Below are positions 57,376 to 64,000 of a stretch of 64,000 nt of DNA, piece by piece. Each line of letters opens with the position of its first letter. Within the stretch, counting starts at the first letter, position 1. The notes beneath the pieces are model-generated. The model worked only from the letters and a program-made list of their open reading frames with translations, made no database searches and was not told the origin of the DNA. Position numbers and translations under genes: made by a program. The stretch covers positions 22,098 through 86,097 of the forward strand of contig DLCG01000016.1 of assembly GCA_002480495.1 (NCBI GenBank). Reading direction: 5' to 3'. The DNA is from Rhodobiaceae bacterium UBA7804. Its GTDB lineage: Bacteria; Pseudomonadota; Alphaproteobacteria; Parvibaculales; Parvibaculaceae.

Positions 57376-58572
57376 CTATTTGATCGCGCCGGCGGAGCGC
57401 AGCGTCTCGATCTCCGCGTCGGAGAAGCCGGCCGATTTCAGCGTTTCCAGCGTATGCTGGCCAAGCGCGGGCGAGGCCGATTTCGGCGTGTCGTCATAGC
57501 CCGGAAAGCGGATGGGCGAGGCGGGCGAGAGATAGGTGCCGCTGCCGTCTTCTTCCGGTACCTCGACATAAGCGCCGGAAGCTTTCGCCTGCGGATCGGC
57601 ATGGACATCGGCGGGGCTCATGAGCGGGGCCCAGATGATGTCTTCGGCGTCGAGTTTTGCGCGCCAGTGTTCGACGTCATGTTCGGCGAAGGCGGCATCG
57701 AGAATATCCACGATTTCGGCGGCGTTCGCGCGGCGCTTCTTCGGATCGTCGAAGCGCGGATCGTCGATCAGCTCCGGCTTGCCGACGGCGCGGCAGACCG
57801 CGCCCCAGTCGACCGAGCCCTGGCGCGGCACGATGACGATCCACTTGTCCTTCGTCTTGAAGAAATTGCTGATCGGCATGAGCGCTTCGTGGCGCGACTT
57901 GGTGGAGCCGAGCTTGCCATAGCGGAGCTGAACCGCGGTGTCGGAACCGGCGGCATAGATGCCCGCGCGCAGGAGCGACGCCTCGACGAGGCGGCCCGTG
58001 CCCGTCTTCTGACGCTCGACGAGGGCGGCGAGAATGCCGCCGACCGTCGCCATGCTGGTGGTGTGGTCGCCGATGCCGGTGCGCAGCGTGACGGGCTCCT
58101 TGCCCTTCACGGTCTGCAGCCAGCCGATGCCGGAACGGGCATAGAAGGCGGCGATGTCGAAACCGGGGCGGTCTCGGTCCGGCCCTTCGAGGCCATAGCC
58201 GGTGACGCTCGCATAGACGAGGCGGGGGTTCACCTTTTTCAGGCTCTCGTAGTCGAGGCCCGCGCGCTCCAGCCCGCCGGGGCGGACATTGGTGATGAAG
58301 ACGTCGGCATCCTTCACGAGGCGCTTCACGGCCTCGACGCCTTCGGGCTTCGATGTGTCGATGGCGAGACCCTTCTTGCCGCGATTGTCGAGATCGAAGA
58401 TGGGGGAGCCCTTGAGGTGGTCGGCGCCGACATTCTTCATGGTGTAGCGCATGGGGCAGCCGGCCAGCGGTTCGATCTTCAGGACTTCCGCGCCCCAGTC
58501 CGCAAGGATGCCGCCCGCGCCGGGCGCGGCGATATAGGTGGCCATTTCAATGACCTTGATGCCCTCGAGCAT
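57376..58572 (-). CDS. Family III CoA-transferase (CaiB/BaiF)
   Basis: 398 residues, full length. Pattern: LEGIKVIEMATYIAAPGAGGILADWGAEVLKIEP, DLDNRGKKGLAIDTSKPEG, DVFITNVRPGGLERAGLDYESLKKVNPRLVYASVTGYG, and the catalytic Asp 169 in RTGIGDHTTSM. Class III transferases move CoA between carboxylates through aspartyl anhydride chemistry, for example formyl-, carnitine-, or aryl-acid CoA exchange. The acid is not identified. No adjacent partner of the same operon; a thiolase lies 1.7 kb away on the other strand. Confidence 0.94.
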   Translation of the reverse strand: MLEGIKVIEMATYIAAPGAGGILADWGAEVLKIEPLAGCPMRYTMKNVGADHLKGSPIFDLDNRGKKGLAIDTSKPEGVEAVKRLVKDADVFITNVRPGGLERAGLDYESLKKVNPRLVYASVTGYGLEGPDRDRPGFDIAAFYARSGIGWLQTVKGKEPVTLRTGIGDHTTSMATVGGILAALVERQKTGTGRLVEASLLRAGIYAAGSDTAVQLRYGKLGSTKSRHEALMPISNFFKTKDKWIVIVPRQGSVDWGAVCRAVGKPELIDDPRFDDPKKRRANAAEIVDILDAAFAEHDVEHWRAKLDAEDIIWAPLMSPADVHADPQAKASGAYVEVPEEDGSGTYLSPASPIRFPGYDDTPKSASPALGQHTLETLKSAGFSDAEIETLRSAGAIK

Positions 58573-58974
58573 GGATTTCGGTCCCCGTTAGCGAAGTTTC
58601 TGATTGGGGCGGATCATCCATGAAAAGGCGGGGGAGTCAAAGTCCGGGGAGCGGGGGCGGAAAATTCGCCGGGCGGAATCGCGAAGGCGGCGAGTCCCCC
58701 GCGTCGCGCCGGCACCCTCTCGCCGCCGCGTTTGCCATAACTTCGGAAGACGGGGGGAGGGTCCGCAAAAAGGTAAACAGTTTCCATACGACCACGGAGC
58801 ATCCAAGCAGGACCGGCGCGCCGATCTTCATGCACAAGCGCGGAGAAGCCCGATTTTGCTGGTTTTTCGCTCGCGAGAAAGGGGCAGGGTAAAGCTTCCT
58901 TAAACGGTTCCGTCCTACGGTCGGTCCGGTTGTGCCCCGCAATCCGGGGCGCTTTCGGACAGGCCGAGGCCGTC
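58573..58974. other. Divergent intergenic region before DUF2336 gene
   Basis: 402 bp between the reverse-strand CoA-transferase and the forward DUF2336 gene. It is GC-rich next to the transferase and AT-richer near 58845-58915, where promoters may lie. A six-base hairpin GCCCCG-caatc-CGGGGC sits at 58934-58950 in the DUF2336 leader. No gene or RNA recognised. Confidence 0.5.
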
Positions 58975-60108
58975 ATGAACGCGGGACAGTTGAGCATAGC
59001 GGATGTCGAGCGGCTCCTTTCGGATCCGTCCGAGGACGCGCGCGCGGCCGTTGCCGTGAAGGTTGCGCGGCAATTCGCGAATGTGGAACTGGCGCCGCGC
59101 GAACGCGAACTCGCCCATGAGATTCTCGGCTTCCTCGTCCATGACGTCGCGATCTCCGTGCGCGAGGCGCTGGCGCGATGCATCGACGACAATCCGGGCG
59201 CGCCGCGCGATGTCGTGCTCAAGCTCGCGAGGGATATCGACCAGGTGGCGATACCGGTTCTCGAGCGCTCGCCCGTGCTGACGGACGAGGATCTGGTCGG
59301 GCTCGTCTATTACGGCTCGCCGGCCAAACAATGCGCCATCGCCGGACGGCCGGATGTCGCCGCGCCGGTTTCCGAGGCGATCGCCCATCGCGGGGACCGC
59401 AGCGCCGTGCTGAGGCTCGTTCACAATTCGGGCGCCGTCATCAACGAGGCGGCGGCAACCATACTCGTCAAACGCTATGCGGACGATGCGGATGTTTCCG
59501 TGCCGCTGGTGCAACGCGGCGAATTGCCCGCCCTGCTGGTGGAGCGGCTGATCGCGATGGTTTCGGAACAGCTTCGCGAATATCTCGTGGAGCGGCACGA
59601 GATCGATCATCGCGTGGCCGCGACGCTGGAAGAGCAGACGCGCGAAAGGACGACGACGGACGCCATTGCGCGGATGAGCGAGGCCGACATGCGTGCGCTG
59701 GTCGCACAGCTCAGCGAGAACGGGCGGCTGACCGCGACGCTGATCCTGCGGGCGGCCTGCGCGGGCGAATTCCGCTTCGTTGAGGCGGCCTTTGCGCAAC
59801 TGACCGCCGTGCCGGACGAACGGATATGGCGGCTCATCCACGATGTGGGCGCGCTCGGCTTTCGCGCGGTCTATGCGCGGGCGGGCATGCCGGAAGCGCT
59901 CTATCCCGCCTTCCGCCGGGTGCTCGACATCTATCAGGCGGTCAGGAGTTCGGACGGGACGCTCGATCTCGAGCTCTTCCGCTTCCATGTGCTCGCCGGT
60001 CTCAAGGAGACCTTCGAGGAAGTGGATGCGACCGACCTCGACAGCATGATCGACAAGCTGGCGCGGCTGGCCGTTGTGCCGGGGCAGAGGCGACAGCAAG
60101 TGGCTTAA
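58975..60108 (+). CDS. DUF2336 helical-repeat protein
   Basis: 377 residues from ATG 58975 after GAGGCC. The family is built of HEAT-like helical pairs: LLSDPSEDARAAVAVKVARQF, LAPRERELAHEILGFLVHDVAISVREALARCIDDNPG, LARDIDQVAIPVLERSPVLTDEDLVGLVYYGSPAKQCAIAGRP. DUF2336 proteins are abundant in alphaproteobacteria and often sit near sensor or motility genes; the biochemical role is unknown. Here it stands alone between a CoA transferase and a thiolase. A hairpin follows at 60143-60166. Confidence 0.9.
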   Translation: MNAGQLSIADVERLLSDPSEDARAAVAVKVARQFANVELAPRERELAHEILGFLVHDVAISVREALARCIDDNPGAPRDVVLKLARDIDQVAIPVLERSPVLTDEDLVGLVYYGSPAKQCAIAGRPDVAAPVSEAIAHRGDRSAVLRLVHNSGAVINEAAATILVKRYADDADVSVPLVQRGELPALLVERLIAMVSEQLREYLVERHEIDHRVAATLEEQTRERTTTDAIARMSEADMRALVAQLSENGRLTATLILRAACAGEFRFVEAAFAQLTAVPDERIWRLIHDVGALGFRAVYARAGMPEALYPAFRRVLDIYQAVRSSDGTLDLELFRFHVLAGLKETFEEVDATDLDSMIDKLARLAVVPGQRRQQVA

Positions 60109-60142
60109 TTTTCCCTCAAGCGCCGGCGGCCGGTCGGCCTTG

Positions 60143-60166
60143 CCGTTTTTCGCGAGCGAAGAACGG
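60143..60166. terminator. Stem-loop after DUF2336 gene
   Basis: CCGTT-T-TTCGC and GCGAA-G-AACGG pair around GA with one mismatch, 35 bases after the DUF2336 stop and 99 before the thiolase start. It may end the first transcript, though no U-run follows. Confidence 0.5.
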
Positions 60167-60264
60167 TTGCCGCCGCAGCGGATGCCTTGGGCTGAAGGCC
60201 GTTTCCCCTGCGTGAGGAAATGATCTAGGTTGCGCCCTCCTGAAGACATGAAGAGGGCCCGACC

Positions 60265-61479
60265 ATGAACCACACCCATCAGGAAGCCTTTATCTGCGAC
60301 GCCGTGCGCACCCCCATCGGGCGTTATGGCGGATCGCTTTCGAGCGTGCGCGCGGACGATCTCGGCGCGGTGCCGCTGATGGCGCTGATGGAGCGGAACC
60401 CGGATGTGAACTGGGAGCGCGTGGACGACGTGATCTTCGGCTGCGCGAACCAGGCGGGCGAGGACAACCGGAACGTGGCGCGCATGTCGTCGCTGCTTGC
60501 GGGGCTGCCGGAAGGTGTGCCCGGCTCGACGATCAACCGGCTTTGCGGTTCGGGCATGGATGCGGTCGGTACGGCGGCGCGGGCCATCAAGTCGGGCGAG
60601 GCGGCGCTGATGATCGCGGGCGGCGTCGAGAGCATGTCGCGCGCGCCCTTCGTGATGGGGAAGGCGACGGCGGCCTTTTCGCGCGAGGCCGAAATTTACG
60701 ACACGACGATCGGCTGGCGCTTCGTGAACCCGCTGATGAAGCGGCAATATGGCGTCGACTCCATGCCGGAGACGGCGGAGAACGTGGCGGAAGATTTCCA
60801 GATTTCGCGCGAAGACCAGGACGCCTTTGCGTGGCGGAGCCAGCACCGCGCGGGTGCCGCCATCGAGGCGGGACGGCTTGCGCAGGAGATCGTGCCCGTG
60901 ACCATTGCGGGCCGGAAGGGCGAGACGGTGGTGAGTGCGGACGAGCATCCGCGCCCCGAGACGACGCTCGAAGCGCTGGCGAAGCTCAAGGCGCCGTTCC
61001 GCGAAGGCGGCACGGTGACGGCGGGCAACGCATCGGGCGTGAATGACGGCGCCTGCGCGCTCATCATCGCATCCGCGGAAGCGGCGGAGGCGCATGGGCT
61101 CAAGCCCCGCGCACGGATCGTCGCCATGGCGACGGCGGGCGTTCCGCCGCGCATCATGGGCATCGGCCCCGCGCCCGCGACGCGCAAGGTGCTGGAGAAG
61201 ACGGGCCTCAATATCGGCGATATCGACGTGATCGAGCTCAACGAGGCTTTCGCTTCGCAGGGCCTTGCCGTGATGCGCGATCTCGGCCTGCCGGACGATG
61301 CGGAGCATGTGAACCCGAATGGCGGCGCCATTGCGCTCGGTCATCCGCTCGGTATGAGCGGCGCGCGGCTGGTGACGACCGCCATGTATGAACTGGAGCG
61401 GCGGCAGGGCCGCTACGCGCTCTGCACCATGTGCATTGGCGTGGGCCAGGGCATCGCGATGGTGATCGAGCGGGTGTGA
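60265..61479 (+). CDS. Acetyl-CoA acyltransferase, 3-oxoadipyl-CoA thiolase-like
   Basis: 404 residues. Thiolase I catalytic Cys 94 (NRLCGSGMDAVG), His in GGAIALGHPLGMSGAR and second Cys in TMCIGVGQGIAM. The N-terminus FICDAVRTPIGRYGGSLSSVRADDLGAVPLMALMERNP with FGCANQAGEDNRNVARMSSLLAGLP is characteristic of PcaF/PaaJ beta-ketoadipyl-CoA thiolases, the last step of protocatechuate and phenylacetate breakdown. No pca or paa gene is adjacent, so a general 3-ketoacyl-CoA thiolase role is also possible. Convergent with the EAL protein, three bases apart. Confidence 0.93.
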   Translation: MNHTHQEAFICDAVRTPIGRYGGSLSSVRADDLGAVPLMALMERNPDVNWERVDDVIFGCANQAGEDNRNVARMSSLLAGLPEGVPGSTINRLCGSGMDAVGTAARAIKSGEAALMIAGGVESMSRAPFVMGKATAAFSREAEIYDTTIGWRFVNPLMKRQYGVDSMPETAENVAEDFQISREDQDAFAWRSQHRAGAAIEAGRLAQEIVPVTIAGRKGETVVSADEHPRPETTLEALAKLKAPFREGGTVTAGNASGVNDGACALIIASAEAAEAHGLKPRARIVAMATAGVPPRIMGIGPAPATRKVLEKTGLNIGDIDVIELNEAFASQGLAVMRDLGLPDDAEHVNPNGGAIALGHPLGMSGARLVTTAMYELERRQGRYALCTMCIGVGQGIAMVIERV

Positions 61480-61482
61480 GGC

Positions 61483-62712
61483 TCAGAAGCCCAATGCCAA
61501 CTGCACGAGGCTCGGCCGCGTGACGAGGCCGGCGGGCGGGCGCTTCGTCGCCTTGCGGGCGGGACGCGGCCGGGGTTTGGCCGGTTTGGGAGCGGCTGCT
61601 TCCTTGCGAAGGTTCGCCGGTTTGGCCGACACGCCTTTTGTTCTGGCGGGTTTTGCTTTCCGCATATGCGGCAGCACGCGCGGGCGGCGGACAAGCGCGA
61701 GAAGGTGACGATCCGGGAAAAGGCAGGTGCGGTCGAGCCGCCAGGCGACACCGCGCACTTCCTCCGCCGGGATCATCGGGTCGACATCTTCCCAGGAATA
61801 TTCGACGACGGGCGCGGAAAAAGAGGCTTCCTCCGTGGCGGTCCCGGCGGGCTCTATCTCCAATTCCGCTTCGGGGAGGGCCTCCGTCAGAAGGAGGATT
61901 TCCTCTTCCTCCTCTTCTTCGGGAATGGCGAGAACGGGCGGCGACCACCCGGCGAGATCCTGCGGGGAAAGCGGGCGGCAGAGAAGCGCGCCCTGAGCGG
62001 CGGTGAAGCCGAGGGCCGGGAGCGCGAGCAGCGTCGTCTCGTCCTCGACGCCGACCGCGGTCGCACCGAGGCCCCGGGCGGCGGCAAGCGAAACGCGCTT
62101 GCCGACGAAGCCGAGACCCGACCCCTTCAGGCGGCGTGCAAACTGGATGATGGAAGCGCCGCCGATCTTCACTTCGTCGAAGCAATCGGGCGTCAAGACA
62201 TCGTCTGGCACGATGACGGCGCCGCCGCCATCAAGCGCGGTGCGGAAGCCGAGGCGGCGGAATGTCGCGAGAACCTGCGCGGCTTCCTCGCCATGCCGCG
62301 CGAAGGCACCCTCCGGCACTTCAAGCATCAGCAGGGCGGGATCGAGGCCACGCTCGGACATGATTTCGTCGAGCGCGCCGGGCAGGCCCATATCGGCGAG
62401 ATCCTGCGGCCCGAGATTTATGGAGACCGGCCAGTCACGGCCCGCGCGCTGCCAGTCCACAAGCAGGTCCGCGGCGGCACGGGCGACGAAGCGGGTCAGT
62501 TCACCGGAACGCTCGCGCTGTTCAAAGAAGGACAGGAAGAGGCCGGGCGGCAGCAGGCCATAATCCGGATGGTTCCAGCGGACATAGACTTCGACGCCGA
62601 GAACCTTCGATTCCGCTAGGGAAAGCTTCGGCTGGCAGACGAGAAACAGGTGTCCGGCCTCGAAAGCGAGATCGATGTCGCGATTGGTAAGGCGAAAGGA
62701 ACTGCTGTACAT
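61483..62712 (-). CDS. Degenerate EAL-domain protein with basic C-terminal tail
   Basis: 409 residues from ATG 62712 after GGGAAAGAG. Residues ~10-255 are an EAL fold: E41 in GVEVYVRWNHP (EAL changed to EVY), N99 in SINLGPQDL, E131 in LEVPEG, and QGALLCRPL at the end. The key metal positions are lost: DDFG reads LDGGG (second Asp is Gly 162) and the KID motif reads VKIG (Asp to Gly). Catalytic phosphodiesterase activity is therefore unlikely; such domains act as c-di-GMP sensors or protein binders. Residues ~270-300 are Glu-rich and the last 60 are Lys/Arg/Pro/Ala-rich (KPAKPRPRPARKATKRPP), histone-like. Confidence 0.85.
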   Translation of the reverse strand: MYSSSFRLTNRDIDLAFEAGHLFLVCQPKLSLAESKVLGVEVYVRWNHPDYGLLPPGLFLSFFEQRERSGELTRFVARAAADLLVDWQRAGRDWPVSINLGPQDLADMGLPGALDEIMSERGLDPALLMLEVPEGAFARHGEEAAQVLATFRRLGFRTALDGGGAVIVPDDVLTPDCFDEVKIGGASIIQFARRLKGSGLGFVGKRVSLAAARGLGATAVGVEDETTLLALPALGFTAAQGALLCRPLSPQDLAGWSPPVLAIPEEEEEEEILLLTEALPEAELEIEPAGTATEEASFSAPVVEYSWEDVDPMIPAEEVRGVAWRLDRTCLFPDRHLLALVRRPRVLPHMRKAKPARTKGVSAKPANLRKEAAAPKPAKPRPRPARKATKRPPAGLVTRPSLVQLALGF

Positions 62713-62877
62713 CTCTTTCCCACGCGGCTTAGCGCCGAACGGGACAATCGTGACGGGAGTCCCTTTCGGAGAGCTTAACCGGGGAAGAAGAGCGGCGGGC
62801 AGCGTCGCCAATGCGTGAACAAGATGCGTGAAATTCGATTCAAATTCGAAACATCACGCGACGGGAGGTTTAAGAAA

Positions 62878-63708
62878 ATGGCGGATGGGCAGGCAAAAGC
62901 GGGCGATGCGCTGATTCCGGCGGCGACGATCCTGTTGCTGCGGGACGGGATGGAAGGGCTCGAGGTCTTCATGGTGGTGCGTCATCACCAGATCGACTTC
63001 GCGAGCGGCGCGCTCGTCTTTCCGGGCGGCAAGGTGGACAAGCTCGATATGGCGCCGGGCGTGCGCGAACGCGCGGACGGCATGGAAGGGCTCGACGACT
63101 GGGAATTCTCGATGCGGGTGGCGGCGATCCGCGAAGCCTTCGAGGAATCGGGCGTGCTTCTGGCGCGGAACGAGCAGACGGGCTCCATTGTCGATGCGGG
63201 GCGGCTGAAATCGCTCGAACATTACCGCGATCCGCTGAACAGGGGCGAAGTGGGCATTGCAGACTTCCTCACGAAGGAAGGGCTTCGCCTTGCAGGCGAC
63301 ATGCTGACGCCTTTCGCGCACTGGATCACGCCGAACATGATGCCGAAGCGTTTCGACACGCGCTTCTATCTTGCCTGTGCACCGGAAGATCACCTGGCCG
63401 TGCATGACGGGTCGGAATCGGTCGACAGCGTGTGGATCCGTCCGGAGCTTGCGCTGAAGGAAGCGGATGAAGGCAAGCGCACGATCATCTTCCCGACACG
63501 GATGAATGTGGAGAAGGTGGGGCGCAGCCCGAGTGTCGCCCATGCCATCGAGACGGCGCGGCAGACGGAGGTCGTGACCGTGGAGCCAATGGTGACGAAG
63601 AACGATGCGGGCGAGCCGATCCTGCGCATTCCCGCCGAAGCCGGATACAGCGTGACGGACGAGCCGCTTTCGGCGGTCGCCAACGTGGCGAAGCCGAAGG
63701 CAGGCTGA
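62878..63708 (+). CDS. NUDIX hydrolase with insertion in the Nudix box
   Basis: 276 residues from ATG 62878, nine bases after GGGAGG; the frame opens earlier at 62815. The Nudix box is split by an insert of about 30 residues: FPGGKVDKLDM ... RVAAIREAFEESGVLL, keeping the REAFEESG core that binds Mg. This layout is that of NUDT7/NUDT19-like and related proteobacterial hydrolases that cleave CoA and acyl-CoA or similar diphosphates. With the CoA-ester genes around, CoA diphosphohydrolase is a plausible role. The final ~60 residues lie outside the domain. Confidence 0.9.
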   Translation: MADGQAKAGDALIPAATILLLRDGMEGLEVFMVVRHHQIDFASGALVFPGGKVDKLDMAPGVRERADGMEGLDDWEFSMRVAAIREAFEESGVLLARNEQTGSIVDAGRLKSLEHYRDPLNRGEVGIADFLTKEGLRLAGDMLTPFAHWITPNMMPKRFDTRFYLACAPEDHLAVHDGSESVDSVWIRPELALKEADEGKRTIIFPTRMNVEKVGRSPSVAHAIETARQTEVVTVEPMVTKNDAGEPILRIPAEAGYSVTDEPLSAVANVAKPKAG

Positions 63709-63780
63709 GTTTTCATCGCGCCTTGCCCCGCGCTCCTCGCATGACGGCCGAAGGCTTCATCTGTAGGGAAGAAAGAAGCC

Positions 63781-64000
63781 TCAGTACAAAAACTGCTCGG
63801 TGATGATGCGTTCCTCGAGGCCGTGATCCGGATCGAAGAGCATCAGCATGTCGATGCTTTCGTCTTCCTCCACCTCGACGTTGCGCACCTCGCGGAATTC
63901 CGTGTGGTCGGCCACGGCGCTGACAGGACGCTTTTCGGCCTCCAGGATTTCGAAGCGAACCTTGGCGCGATGCGAGAGCAGCGCGCCGCGCCAGCGGCGC
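63781..64000 (-). CDS. nadK: NAD kinase, 3' end only
   Basis: I translated this frame directly; 72 codons plus stop (TGA at 63783-63781) are inside the window and the rest lies beyond 64000. The C-terminus reads RRWRGALLSHRAKVRFEILE, then KRPVSAVADHTEFREVRNVEV and SIDMLMLFDPDHGLEERIITEQF, the family's usual end. NAD kinase makes NADP from NAD and ATP or polyphosphate. Recognition rests on the tail only. Confidence 0.88.
   Translation of the reverse strand, partial: RRWRGALLSHRAKVRFEILEAEKRPVSAVADHTEFREVRNVEVEEDESIDMLMLFDPDHGLEERIITEQFLY

Noticed and set aside
58915..61344. 809-codon open frame on the reverse strand
   Set aside because: Shadow of the DUF2336 and thiolase genes; Arg-rich and without domain signature.

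Overview
The window looks like chromosomal DNA of a high-GC alphaproteobacterium. The gene content fits a Parvibaculum-like or Rhizobiales-like fatty-acid/hydrocarbon degrader: three crotonases, an acyl-CoA dehydrogenase, a MaoC hydratase, a CitE-like lyase, a thiolase, a family III CoA transferase, a GMC alcohol dehydrogenase and a carotenoid oxygenase, together with a DUF2336 protein, an HfaB/CsgG-like lipoprotein and an NsrR-controlled globin. The genus is an inference; there is no rRNA or tRNA gene in the window to test it. I see no insertion sequence, prophage or CRISPR array.

Layout. 1-9.3 kb: Tat-exported PhoX phosphatase (cut by the window edge), gamma-carbonic-anhydrase-like hexapeptide protein, DUF192 protein, three crotonases, FKBP isomerase, a GYF_2 protein with a Cas2-like tail, and a BTLCP lipoprotein protease. 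9.3-16.8 kb: tandem PilZ protein, GMC oxidoreductase, PAS protein, Asn-rich secreted protein, then a LysR regulator divergent from a SnoaL-like/SDR operon, and a GNAT enzyme. 16.8-18.5 kb: a lower-GC stretch with one orphan membrane protein, probably acquired. 18.5-28.3 kb: two DUF2147 paralogues, a guanidine-II riboswitch with its Gdx exporter, CsgG-like lipoprotein, HCCA isomerase, rhomboid protease, DUF4389 protein, TetR divergent from a carotenoid oxygenase, and a DUF2157/GDYXXLXY pair. 28.6-36.5 kb: CBS protein, patatin lipase and core genes hisI, folE, cysS, a NifU-like protein, yidD and thrS. 36.5-44.7 kb: ArsR-SRPBCC-VOC operon, a secreted Cys-peptidase-like protein, a beta-barrel-like protein, nitroreductase, HAD hydrolase and two different 2-oxoglutarate oxygenases. 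44.8-52.3 kb: ChrA, a MaoC/CoA-lyase/hydroxyacid dehydrogenase operon divergent from acyl-CoA dehydrogenase plus HIT, a receiver protein lacking its phosphoacceptor Asp, and an MFS carrier. 52.4-64 kb: a transglycosylase-like protein, NsrR with its DNA site and a group 3 truncated globin, P-type ATPase, CoA transferase, DUF2336 protein, beta-ketoadipyl-CoA-type thiolase, degenerate EAL protein, Nudix hydrolase and the 3' end of NAD kinase.

The regulatory layer is unusually readable. There is a mini-ykkC (guanidine-II) riboswitch at 19801-19863, a near-consensus NsrR box at 53925-53947, palindromes between divergent regulator/target pairs at 15091-15109 and 24535-24547, a perfect 11-bp inverted repeat in front of one DUF2147 gene, and several intrinsic terminators.

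The most unusual structural signal is a composite palindromic repeat present three times (20.2-20.4, 26.0-26.1 and 53.1-53.2 kb). It is made of GTCATCGAAACGTCA-type repeats plus CTTGTCCCCG/CGGGGACAAG arms. Two copies are intergenic; the third lies in frame inside the transglycosylase-like gene, resembling the protein-coding palindromic elements described in Rickettsia. Other points worth following are the GYF_2/Cas2-like fusion, the Asn-rich secreted protein, and the catalytically degenerate EAL and receiver proteins.
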